A stretch of DNA of 64,000 bases, from contig JAGVVL010000001.1 of the NCBI GenBank assembly GCA_018287875.1, positions 4,526,001-4,590,000 of the forward strand, given 5' to 3'. Below are positions 36,758-48,464 of this stretch, piece by piece. Made by a program: the position numbers and the translations under genes. The stretch comes from Nigrospora sphaerica. Taxonomy: Eukaryota; Ascomycota; Sordariomycetes; Amphisphaeriales; Apiosporaceae. The notes beneath the pieces were generated by a model. That model did no database searches. It saw only the letters and a program-made list of their open reading frames with translations, and was not told where the DNA came from. Each line of letters starts with the position of its first letter. The first letter of the stretch is position 1.

Positions 36758-38540
36758 AAGAGGGTTCTCGGCCCCGGCAACAGACACTGCCACGTCCTCC
36801 GTCTCGAGACAAGCGTGACCCTCCCGTGCAAGCCGATCGATCTCACAGCGGATTGTGCTACCCGGGCGCGCAGCCAACTAGATGCCGCCGTCCCTTGGCC
36901 ACCCGTGGGGAAAGGGCGAGCAACTTCTCGAGTCGGGAGAATACCGAGGTAGGCCGACGTTGGTGCTAGTACTGGTGCCGGTGCTGTTGCTGTTGCTGTT
37001 GGTGCTGCCCCTGCCTCCTTCGTACTAGGGCCCAGCCAACCTGCCCCGGCCAGGCCATCGGCAATTGACAGGCAGCCTCGGCCTAGACCCTTGCCCATCC
37101 GCTCTCTCGGGACCATAGGCTGTCTAGGAAAGACGTCGAGGCCGCTACTGGGGCCGGCTCTCGGCGCTGAGACGGGCTTTTTCAGCCATCGTATGATCTG
37201 GCCGAAACGGCGTGGGCCACCCTTCCCTGTCCCTTCCCGTATCAAGTACCTAGGTGTCTATGGTGTTTTGCAGCGCGCCCGGGCAGGCAAACACCGGAGC
37301 AACTAAAACAGCAGCAAACCTGTCGGCGGGCGCCGGCGACACTAGCGGAACACGCAACGGGCGCTGAGGCGGCGACGCTGCCCAGCGGGCTCTCCCTGCC
37401 GGCGCTTCTACAGCTGACCGGCGTGAAAGAAACTACCGCGACACCCATGCAGCCAGCCAGGCTGCTATTGTGGTTAGCTTCCCTTTCGTGTACGAGGCGA
37501 TCTCAAGACCTTCCTGCCGCCCAGTGGGTCGAGATGTGTGTGTGCCACCACCGAGCTCGGCCTATCAGCATCTCGCTTACGGCCACACAATCCGCCCTGC
37601 AACCGTCGTGCTGATGAAGCGCAAGCCGCTCCGGAGCAGAGAGACCTGAGCGACAGTCAGCCACCGCGCGCTTGCTGGGCCCCATTTTGCACCTTTCGAC
37701 GTTTGGACAGCTGGCCTCGCCGCAGATGCGCCGAGAGAACACCACCCCGTTCCGATGCATCATACGACTCTGCGAGCTGGTAGCCCATCCCGTCCCCTTC
37801 TACCGGAACCTGCCCCAATTTGGCCGTTTGGCCGTCGTCATCCCCATCGCCCTCGTCTTGCCGCCCGTCGACCTTGTTCGTCCCTCGGCCAGGCCGTGTA
37901 GACCAAATCCCCATCCTGTCGGTCGAACTCCTGCCTCCCCGCTCACGGGGCGGGGGGACGCTGAAGCCCGGCCGGCCAGGTGAGCGCTGAGAGTAAAAGG
38001 TGGGTAAGGGGGTCGAGGGGTGAAGAAAAATGAGTCTTAGAAATCTTAATTGCCATTAGGTTGCCCACATGGCGCCACACTAGAAGGCCCTCGTGGGAGA
38101 AACACGAACAACAGGCTCTCATCCGGCAAACCGTCTTATCCGCCCACGCCCTGGCGAGCTGGCCTGCGCATATCTGTACGCGGACTAGACAATCAGCCTC
38201 CGACACAATGCAACCGTGAGCGGAAAAGCAACCTGCGCTAGCATCATCCGGCCGAGGCCAAAGTACCCGACAAGTACCACCCGTTTCCTTGGCACTCTCT
38301 GCCAAGTCGCTGACCACAAGGCTGCCTGTACGCCGTTACGCCTTGTCTGTGCCTCCCGTTACCCGCGAGCCGATAGGACGCCCAATCCGCCCTTCTGCTT
38401 CAACGACACACGCCTCCGCAAGCGCAGGCCTGAGGGGCATCATCATGTCTACTGTGTATTGGAAAACGCTGCCAGTCTATCGATGAGAACTCTGCATCCC
38501 CGTGCCTGCGAATGCTGCCGAAAGACCAGCTAGACAAGCT

Positions 38541-40977
38541 CTATTCGGAGGTGTCGCCGCAGCCGCCGCGGAACGTGCCCAGGAAGTTGCTCAGACTGGG
38601 GATACCCAGGCCCTGCCACCCTCGCCCCTTCTGCTCTCGCTCGCTCATGTCGATGGTCGCGCCCACCAGGCTCTTGTTGATCTCGTCGCCCACAATGCTG
38701 TCGTGCTTGTAGGCCGGGTGCTTGTCCACGAAATGCCGGATCCACTTGGCTGCCGTCCAGAGTTCACCGCTGGCGCGTTTGCGAATCAAGCGCAGGTACG
38801 TGTCGAGCTCACAGCGCGTCTGGATGTCGACGTTGACCGAGTTGAGGTAGCTCTCCACGATGGGAATCAGGCCCGGGAAGTCGTTGTCTTCCGATTTGGA
38901 GCCGTTGATCACCTCGTCGATGGTCATGAGAGCGTACTCGTCCTCAACCGGGCCAACGGGCGTCGGCGGCCGGCTGCTCAGAGGCGTCGTCGTATTCGAC
39001 GCCGCGGGACCCCGCGGCGGTCGTGCAGGGAAAGGGTTCTTGCGGAAGTAGAATTTACGGTTCAGAACGGCATCTCGCGCGTGCGCCGTCTCCATGTTCT
39101 CGTCCACTTTAGTAATAGGGATGTAGAAGTTGAGACCGAACGACAGGATCGCCCGCGTGATGAGCACCATGAAGACGGAGAAGGCGGCATTTTCGAAATC
39201 CGTAATCTGAATTTCCATGGGCCGGAACTCGACTCGCCAGCCAATGTCGCTGCCGGCTGGGGGCGGCTTGAAGCGCATGTGCTGCCAGTTGGTCGATTGG
39301 ATGTTCTCGAAATGGTCCGCCTTGGACAAGTCCAGCTCCTTCAAATCTTCGGAAAAGATGACGATGGGGTCGCGGATAAAGAGGTGAGCGAAATGCGTGG
39401 CCAGCCGGTCGTCCATGCCGCCCTCCATCAGCTGATCCTTGATGGCCTCATCTACTATGAGGTTGGGGTCTAAGTACTCGGGCCGCAGCCGGTGGTCCGT
39501 CGAAATGTAAGTCGAGTTGGATGCGTAGCGGGATTTAGGGATCCGCCATCGGTTGTGCTTCAGGGGCTGGCTGGGGTCAGTCGGTTCGCAATTCCGTCAT
39601 TGGCGGCAAGTACGCACCTCTTCGCCAAGCTCCTCCTTGGTGCGGTCGTCGACAGCTCTACTGATCTGGTTCCAACGCACGTCGGTGTCGGCCAGGAAGC
39701 CCTTGTATATCGGCGTGGCCGCCGTCAACGCCAGCATGATGGGGCCAAGCGGGCTGAGCTGATCGTACATGGTCCGGCCCTCGGTGATGTTCTTGGCCTG
39801 GAAAGTAATTTGCAGACAGCAGCTTCCCATTCCAAAAGCCATAGCGTCCATATGGATGAAGTTGTCAGGGGCGGCGCCATTTCGCACGTCATCGTCCTCT
39901 GGCCAGTTGTGGAGGCCATAATTGACAGACGGGTCTTTCCAAGGATTCGGCGTGTTCTTGTCGTGAAAGACGGGCACATTTACCTGGACCTTCCTGCCGC
40001 GCCTCCACCGGATATTGGCAGCCAAGGTGGGAAAGCGGATATGAGGATTGGCGATTTCATCGGGCACAAACTGGGAGCGTAGTTTCGGGCCAGACGGGGG
40101 GTAATAGGGGTCGGTAAAGACGCCCGGCACTCCGAGGCGAGGGAAGGTCGTAAGAGTGATGGGGTATTCATTGCTTTTCATGTGCTCCTTGGCAATCTTT
40201 CTCCTGCGCGGGTGTGAGAAAAGGGGGCTCGCGCCAGCAGCCACGTAGTGGCAGAGGAGCGAAGCGGGTCCGTACCTGATTTTCATGTCGGACTCAACGC
40301 CCAAGAGTTCCTTGAAGCCGATGCCCCAGGGCTTACCGGGGGTCGCTTCGAGCATGAACCTGCCAAATTCGGGGTGGAAGACGGGCAGCGGATTGGACCT
40401 GTCTCTGAGTCAGTGGTCTGCGCCGCACAAGACCGGAGACGTGGAACACTGGCTTACTGTTGGCACTCCTTCGTCTCCTGGATCGCCGGGACGCCCCCGC
40501 CATTCTTCGACAGTTCTTCATCAGCGGCCAGGGCAGTCAGGATATCGGCCTGGCGCAGCGACAGCAGAACTTTGGGGTCTTCCTGGGAGTAGGTCACCAC
40601 CAAGTACTCGACCTAGGACGCCGTGTTAACCAAGGGTTTCGTCGTAGGGGAGGTTGCGCGGGGTTCCATCACCTCGTCTCCCCACAGCATGGCATCACGC
40701 TCCTTGTGTTTGGCCTTGTTCCAGATTTCGAGCAGTTGCTGCAAGGTCCTGTTAGCCTGCGAATGCGCATGGCGGCGGGGCAAAAGCCGTGGCAGCCCAC
40801 CTTGATGCCCCATTCCCGAACTTGGTGGGCATGCTTCTGCGCGTCTGGCCAGTCCAGGGCCGTACCTAGAGCACTACCGGCCGCGTCAGCACTCAACCTC
40901 ACTTCGCCGTTGCCCTTACCAGCGACAGTCGGCTTCATGGGCCAGAGGGCCCGGCTAGCGACTCACAGAAGTCCCAT
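38541..40977 (-). CDS. GSH1: glutamate-cysteine ligase (gamma-glutamylcysteine synthetase)
   Basis: This enzyme makes gamma-glutamylcysteine from glutamate and cysteine with ATP, the first and usually rate-limiting step of glutathione synthesis in the cytosol. Seven exons (40967-40977, 40801-40873, 40673-40738, 40458-40612, 40276-40398, 39618-40203, 38541-39566) give 679 residues, close to the yeast Gsh1 length. The first exon holds only 11 nt (MGLL, then a split codon). Diagnostic stretches include WGDEVEYLVV, the substrate-site region LEATPGKPWGI, MDAMAFGMGSCCLQITFQA, NRWRIPKSRYASNSTYIS, and WRVEFRPMEIQITDFENAAF. A Pro/Ser/Thr-rich insertion after the NPFPARP segment is probably a disordered loop. 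All introns close in phase. It converges on nsdD at a distance, and runs in the same direction as the MFS transporter upstream of it. Confidence 0.96.
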
Positions 40978-42616
40978 GGCGTCAGTCTATATGGATAGGC
41001 GCACGTCCCGTCGGTCACCAGTCGTCTGGTCGCTGCTGGTCAAGGTGCAGGAGGTGTGGCCGTGGGTTTGCTTATAGCGTGCGCTATACCACGCCAGGCA
41101 GGACGATCTTGAGCCAGTCAGCTTCCGCGTTGTGGGTTCAAGGTCGGCGTGATGACAAACCAGGTTTTCCGAGAATTAATAATCACCAGCTCTACACGTC
41201 AAGCCGAGCCACCACCCGAGCGCCGGGTCGTAGTAGCAAGAGTTGGACGCCGCGTCGGCTGTCTTCGCGTGACTTCGACCTTCTCTCCCAAGACCGGCCG
41301 ATTGAGGGCGTTCCGGCAGGCAGAGCGTTGGAGAATGGCGAAGCGGCCCGGCGGGAGAGGGGGAAGGGAGCAGAAGGAAAGAAAGGAAAAAGCAAAGAGC
41401 GGAGAAGCGACCGAGGGTTCGGTATCTCAACTTCAGGGCCGGCAGATCATGATGCGCCAGCGGCTAGAGAAAAGGCCTGGGTGGCTCCGCACCGCAAGCA
41501 CGCAATATCGTGAAACGGCAACTGGCTCTTGGTCGCTAGGTGAGTCGGTCAGTCTGCCCGGCTTGTCGTGTCCATCTGGCGACAAGGCGGCTGGAAGGAG
41601 TCGAACGGAATATTAGGGTATGGGATGATGTATTACCAACGACAGGCGAATATGTATGTAAGTCGTAGGTCGCTTGAGGGCACCAGGTCTGTCGGCGCGA
41701 CTGGCGGGGACTTTTCGCCAAATGAGGTTGTAGCTCCGAAGGGATTTTTTTTCGCGACGGCGCCGGTTTGTGGGTCGGGGGTCTGTATCTCCCCGCACCT
41801 TCTTAGAAGGCATCGCATCGCATTCCATGCCTCATGTATGAATCATCCATTCATACCTACATGATACAAGTTAGCTGGGCTTGGCGAGGTTACGTTATAC
41901 GAGTACATGTAGGTAGGTAGTACTGTACCAACAACCACTCGAATGCGCACCCAGCGCTGCTGCTTACGTGCCTGACTCCGAACGTACAAACTTCTACTCT
42001 GATATTTCCCTCCTGAGCCCAAGGCCAAGGATCACTTGCCTGCATCATGAACGCCCCTACGCAGATACGTCGCGCTGCGTCACTGTTACGAACCCTCAGT
42101 AAGTACCTTACGTGCCCAAGTTGGCAGTCTCGGGATTCCATTCGACTGGGTGCAGTCATTCCTCGGCGCATAACACCAACAACACGAAAAGCAGACAGAT
42201 TCACATCACATGCTCCCCGTCCATTTTCGCCTAGACTGGCCAGAGTCTACGAAGGCAGCCGGGCTAAGTTCTCCCATACCGGTCAGGAACGATGTAGATA
42301 AACCTTCACGGGTCTTTCCGCAGAGGTCAATGTTCGGCAAGTTCAGAATAACGAGTGAGATGGGTCACGTCTTAGGAATAAAAAATAAATATAGGACACT
42401 AGGGTACAACGGCTACCTCGGCAGGTGGGAAGAACCGACAGTCGCTCGGGGGCTTTGTAGAGGCCTACCCTTGCGTAGTCAGAGACACGAAAGGACTCGG
42501 CAACTTCCGGTTACGACCGAGTAGCGGGGTTATTGTAATCACTCTTAGGTAGTCTTGTAAGTACAGATTCGGTAACGTTATAAGACGTTCGTTCTCTAGG
42601 CGGTGTGAGACATCAT
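40978..42616. other. 1.6 kb intergenic region
   Basis: This holds the promoter of glutamate-cysteine ligase at the left and the 3' flank of the MFS transporter at the right. I found no exact TTACTAA-type Yap1 site. The open frames (41079-41513 +, 41149-41616 +) are overlapping and motif-free. Bases 42280-42600 are more A/T-rich than the surroundings, as expected of a 3' untranslated region. Confidence 0.5.
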
Positions 42617-45600
42617 CTACTGCTTCGTAGACCCCAGGTGAGCCGGCCGGACCCCAGATTCCGAGTTACGATCGCCATCGATGGCGTCTGCCCTCTGTCC
42701 CTGACGAGGTGTGCCGCCCATAACCTCCTGTTGCTCAAATTCTTCATATGCCCGGACCTTGGGCGCCTGGTGTGAGGCATGGTCTTGCGAGCGGCTGCGC
42801 GCGTGGCCATCAATCTCGGCTTCTCTCCCTGAGAACGACTCCGACCCCGACTCCGACCCCAATTCCGACCCCAATTCGGACCCCAACTCCGACCCCAATT
42901 CTTCGGCCTCTTCCTCCAGAGTCCGTCCCAGAACGTGTCGCTCGAGAAATGCCTCTGCTGGGTAAGGCGTATGGCTATGGCCCAGGCCAGCTCCAGGTGG
43001 CCCAACGGCACCAGCGTCATGGTTCTCCATCCCCGAGTCCCTACTCGAGGTGCCACAACTTCTCAAACTGCGCATGCTTCTTTTGCTGACTTTACGCACG
43101 AGATCGCCGACTATGGCCCCTCCACGCTGTAAATCGTCGAGGACATCAATGCTTCTCTGCTCAAGCTCGTTGCAAGCCAGCTCGAGAGCCTGTCGGTTGA
43201 GGTGGGCTCCATTGTCGATAAGTTGGTTCTTCTTGCGTATCTCGCTCCAGCGCGTAAGAGCGCCGAGTTCCAGCACGTTCATGCACCGCGTCTTTTCCAG
43301 GGGGTTGCCGATGATCAGGGGCCTCCAGCCCACGTCTTCCTCCGGGGCGCCGGCAAAGTCCCGTAGCCCCTTGGCCTTGGCTGCTGCTATAGCTGACGCG
43401 CGACGCTCGCTGCTGCGCCTCCGCTCTGTCGTCCATTTATCCATCTCGCTGGTCCTGGATTTGGGTATGATGGGAACTTGCCGGAAGCGAGCAAGAACAC
43501 CAAGCAACAGGAGCGTGAGCATAAGCAGAATCGACGCGACCACGGCCGTGGCGGCCCTCTGGCCCAGGTTTCGTTGGGCCATGCCGCCGATACCAGTTGC
43601 GCCCGCCGCAAAGACGAAACCCAGACTGTGTATAACGGCGTATCCCGCTGTAACTTGAGGGAAAGACGAGTAGTTGATGCGCTGCTCTGCGTTCGTCATA
43701 CTTTTGCAGCGGCGCGTCACGCCAGGCAGAAGGTCCGAACAGTCCCACGTCTCCATTAACAGCCCGTTGCACTCGGCTAGGGCAAGGCACGACAGAAATC
43801 CAATCAGACCCGCAAAGAGGCAAGGGAACACTACGTGGACAGGCGGCCCAAACGAAAAAACGGCATACATGACTCCCACCATGGGGAGCATGATGGTGAA
43901 TATCGCTCTGCGGCCAAGGTGCGACGTCCATGCTATCCGACCGGCAACCACTGTGTTGTAGGATTGAGCCGGTCTGTACCTCGCTCGCGAGAAGATATTG
44001 GCCTTTTGGAAGGGCACTGCTGCGAAGGCTCCCATGGCGACTGACGACACAGCGGCTCCCACCAGGGGGGGTTTAAAGCGGTAGTACCTGGATGTCAAGG
44101 AGCCAAGAAGCTGGGAGAATCACGCCCGCGTTAACGCTTGCTGAGAGCACACCAAGTGACAGCGGAATAGGGAGACGGCACTTACCAAGATGACGAGGAC
44201 GGCCTGTGCGTATATCCAGGCCATGTAAGTGGCCATGATGGCGAAGCCGGGCTGCCGAAGCATCTCGAGCGAGAGAGCAACTCCGTGGTACACCTCCTGA
44301 CCCCACCATCGGGGCCCGTCCTTGACCCGATGCATCATGACCTCTCCGCGAGCCACCCTGTGGGATACCTGGGATCCTGTCCTGACTTCTGTCACCGATC
44401 TCCTCCAGGCGGACCGTCGGACCTCAGGTGTTAGAACATTGAGGACGAGCACCGCAGCAATTAGCAGGATGCTGATGTAGAGGCCCCACGACGGCTGGAG
44501 AGAGTTGATCAGCACAGCCCCAATGAGGAACCCGACACTCAGGGACCCGATAAAGCACCATGTCCAGATACCGAGCCACACACCCAGGCCGCCACCATGC
44601 CGCCTTACGTCGTACTGATCGACCACCTCTCCATGGGGGTTGGTACTGAGGAGGGAGGCCCCGAACAAGTCCGTCAGGATCGAGTGGAAATTCATGCTGG
44701 CAAAGCCTAAAGCGCATCCCATTAAGGCTCTGGATAGGAGCAAGGTCAACCTCCAAACGCTGCTTTCCGGAGAGCGTGGGGTGCCGACGGCCAGGGCCTG
44801 CGGGAAAAACAAGGGCATGGCAAGAGCCATGCTCGACAAGATGTACGGTTTACGGCCGTGGAGCAGAGGCAAGGGCCAGAAAAAGAAAGTCGGAAGCGCC
44901 ATACCGAGGTAAAACCCCACGTTTCCAAGGATAGCGTAGTGGTTGGTGTCCGCGATGAAGTACTGGATCGAAGGCACCAGCCCGGCATAGATGCCAACGA
45001 GAATCCCAATCAGTGCGGTGCTGATACAGGCCACAGCAGCCGTGAAACGTTTGCGCATTGGCGACCAATCCCTGGCGATGGGCTGCCGGCGACGAGACTT
45101 GCCCAAGCTGAAGCGCGTGTCCCGGATGCTGACGTGTGACCTCCCTCGGAGGCTTATATCGCGCACTTCGCGAGCCTTTCTAGCCACCTTCTGCCGTATA
45201 GACACGCCTGTGCTTTGGAGATCCTGGGCACTACGGACATTACCATCCGTTGTCTCTCTATTCTTCATGAGCTCCGTGGCATCTCCCCCTGAAGCTACCA
45301 CAGTACCCAAGTCGATCTCGTCGTCGGAAGTACCTCCATCGAGGCTATAAACCTCGATTTCTCTTCGGTGCGTTCCACGTCCCGGCATCACGGTGCTTGG
45401 AGAAACCTGTGCAGATATGGCGTCTTTCCGAAGGTTCTTAGAGCTACAGCGCAACGTGACTGGAGGCTGGAGAAAACTTCGGATGTATTCACGGACCTCT
45501 TGGCTATTTGGCACCTTTGTTGTCGCGCGAGACGTCCTCATCCGCGCAGGTTTATCTTTACTGTAGCCGTTTGCAGGGGAAATTCCGTCTTGGCGTCTCA

Positions 45601-47470
45601 TTTGGCAATTGGGAGGCGTCGTGGGCAGGGCAGGATTCGGCAGTTTTACGGCGGGTATTAAACGCTTGCGTTTGCCCGTTGGCTTCGGCTTCGGCTTCCA
45701 CAGGCTTGAGCCTTGATACGGTGGCGTTCGACCCACGGTATCTCTTTCGAGCGTACCAAGACTGTGGTGCTGAAGCGATCTCCCAGAGACCTCTTCGCAT
45801 CCACTGCCAGAAGCCGTGACTGCTCCACCAAAGCTGGGAGGCTGGGTACAAGAAGCGACTTCATGCTGCTCAACGTCACTCGGGCTCCCCAAGAGACTTT
45901 CGTGTATGTTGGGAGGGTGGAGAACAGTTTGCGGGTCCAACGTAGTTCCCAGTCTTGGGCAGTGCTGTAGGTGGCCATTGTCGAGGTGGCTGTCTTGTTC
46001 TGGAGCGGCAGCATCATTGGCGATATCTATAGCCTCGGCTAGAAGTTGTTTTATGTTGTCGACGGTCTGGCGCATGGCGCCGCCGTCGGCAGCGTCCTCT
46101 GCGGAGAAGGTTGTCACTCTGGTGGCACTTTCTCTGAACTCTTGCACCAGAGTGTCTTCGTGTTTGTGATCCGCGTGCCGTGAATGGAATTTCTCCGGAA
46201 GATGGGTGAACCTAGTTGCGCGATCCTGTTTGGTCTTTAAAAGTTGCCCAATCCTTTCGGAAGCCCGCTTCGGGTTGAGTCCCTGCAGCAGAAAGGACCT
46301 TTCTACTTGCCGCCGGTCGTTTTCCTGACATGTACGTTCGATTTTATGAGATGTACCGGCCGTTGACTCCCGTCGATCCTCAACGCTTGATTTCAAGTCT
46401 GCAGATTCTCGATGGGACCTGGGAGTCATTATCATCTCGGTAGACCACGGCAGGCTCCCAGCCCTCCTTGCTGGCGATGGTCCGTAATCTTCCAGTTGGA
46501 AGTTGGCCACTGTCTGCTCCGGCTCTCTAGAAACAGGAAATCCCCAATAGGAGGTTGGTTGAGACGAGTCATTGGTAGCCTGCAGGTCTTTCACGGCATT
46601 GCCTTGGTAGATATTGTTTGGAGAACCCCCAGGTTGATGAGCGTCTCCATCGGTGCCTTTACCGAAAGTCCCAGCTTTGGACAAATGCTCGTGACCCTAG
46701 TGAGCAATGCTGTGCAATATAGGCTCCGGGGTTGGTCGCACCTTGAGGGTGGCCGGATGACTGCTATGGATGTGACCAGATATGTCAACGACCGCCTCAC
46801 AGATTTCACCGCCTGTCAATGTGCGAGGAAATCGCTCAGTGTTGAGATTATCTTGCACTTCCAAGGAAGACGACTTTGGTGACTCGGCAGTCCCGATGGG
46901 GCCATTGTCATCAGTCGCAACGCCCGCATCGCAGAGTTCGGTGCCGCTAACCAGAACTGGGTGATGAGCCTCGGCGTGCGATCCAGACGGTCGCAGTACC
47001 GGGTCAAGGCAAATGATACCATAATGCTGGGTAGTGTCGATACTCTCCAGTTCTTGGTATGGTAGATGCGCAGGCAGCTGAGAAAAATTGTGCAGTGACG
47101 AAGACACTGTTGCTTGGTGAGGGGGCTCCCTGGCTTTCTCGAGGCGCTGCTCCTTAGAGAAAGGAGAGTCTGATTGAGTGAGCATCGGGGGAGCCGGCAA
47201 AAGTTTCTCAGCCAGGGATAGACGAGGGTATTTGGTCTTCAGCAATGTATGTTGGTAGCCGCCGTGTTTCGAGTTTGCCGATATTTCGGAAGCTGGTCTG
47301 CCTCCCAGATAATCTGAAGGATGGTCCGATTCACCTGGCGGAACGTTGTGTGTCGGCGACGGAGGCGTCATGTACGATCGCCGAAACATCGTAGGATTCT
47401 CCCTCGTCCCTGTGAAAGTCTCTAGCGCAATGTCCCCGGAATCACAGTCCGCCTCGGACTGATGTTCCAT
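42617..47470 (-). CDS. very large major facilitator superfamily (MFS) transporter with long cytosolic extensions
   Basis: Three exons (46742-47470, 44186-46696, 42617-44110) give 1,577 residues in phase. Roughly the first 790 are hydrophilic, rich in Ser, Pro, Glu and His, and probably cytosolic. Twelve hydrophobic segments follow between about residues 790 and 1295, in a six-plus-six arrangement with an 80-residue central loop containing basic stretches. The last 285 or so residues are again hydrophilic, with a Ser/Arg-rich part and six ELGS/ESGS repeats near residue 1485. The membrane core looks like an MFS permease (LLSRALMGCALGFASMNFHSI in the fourth segment; AGRIAWTSHLGRRAIF between 8 and 9). 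The substrate is unknown. Typical fungal MFS proteins have 450-650 residues, so two-thirds of this one is extension. The first intron is 45 nt and ends in an in-frame TAG. Confidence 0.85.
42833..42902 (-). repeat. 12-bp coding minisatellite (ELGS/ESGS units)
   Basis: About six tandem copies of a 12-bp unit, GAATTGGGGTCG with variants, within the C-terminal tail of the MFS transporter. The unit preserves frame, so copy number changes would only lengthen or shorten the tail by four residues. Confidence 0.9.
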
Positions 47471-48464
47471 ATCCCTGAACGCGTTTCGAGACGGTCAAGT
47501 TTTGGTTCTGTAGACTGCTGATACTTGTTTTCTCTTCTGTCGTGGCAGGCTAAGCTCTTGCGCTTCACAGAGGGTGGGACAGGCCCAGGCGGGCATCAAG
47601 AGTTTGAAGAGCGGAAGAGGTCAATAGGGCATATCATACGACTTTTAGTGAAAAATAAAGATAGGAAAATGGACTATAGAAGTACTAAGGGCCAGCGCCA
47701 GAGTATAGGCGCCGAGGGCACGATTGAGAGGTGTAGTTCAGGGCTGCTTTGGCGGCCTGCCGCGGCTTGTATGGAAGCCCGAAGCTACGCAGTATCCCAT
47801 GCCGGGAAGATGAGCACCAGCTTCCTTCGCACATGAAGCACACAGGTTGTTATGGCAAGTGTGCCTTCCGTCTGCCTTGCCGGTCTTACTCGTGCGTGGA
47901 AAGTAGAAGCCGCCCTCGAGTTGGAAGTTCAGGTAATCACGCCCAGGGAACTGCGGTAGTCTCCGGACACATGGAATTCATGGGGAGGATTGTCCAACGT
48001 ATGCGCCAATGCCTACGTGGTACATACCTATGTACCTCATACAAAATGTTGTTAACAGCCGGGGCTTCGGACGTAGAGGGAAGGCGGGCTGCTCGGTACC
48101 TTCATGGACTGGCACATAAGGTAGCCTTGCTATCCATATCAGTCACAATGTAGCCTTGAATGCGTACCCACGTTCCATGGCTAAGTTGCTGGTTATCATT
48201 TAAGTTGCTATGTGCCTAACGTATCTATCTACCTGAATTCTGTGTCACATTGGGAGTGTCTGATGTGTTGCCTGCCTCGGCCAGTAGGCTACAATGCGAG
48301 CCGATGCTATATAGATGATGCGATGCCGGCTTCCATCTCCCCCACACCAGCCCAGGCCCCCAACATGCTGGTAGAGAAACCTGCCTTACATCAAAATCCA
48401 AGGCCGAGTCCGAAACCGCCCCCAGGTGGCACCGATATCGCCTCCCGATTTGATGCATGGCAAT
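47471..48464. other. 994 bp intergenic region
   Basis: This lies between the 5' end of the MFS transporter and the 3' end of BZZ1. It must hold the transporter's promoter and leader and the BZZ1 terminator. The open frames (47525-47836 +, 47749-48153 +) show no motif. I see no repeats of note. Confidence 0.55.

Larger units (their letters stand above)
30111..38540. other. 8.4 kb region without a supportable gene
   Basis: This lies between the convergent ends of nsdD and glutamate-cysteine ligase. The first few hundred bases should be the nsdD 3' untranslated region. Open frames such as 32790-33437 +, 34473-35111 + and 33792-34274 + lack motifs and overlap frames on the other strand. It contains a CTC run (31867-31890), a G run (32730-32744), a CA microsatellite (36719-36756) and TAGGTA-type words near 35229 and 36050. 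Confidence 0.5.
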
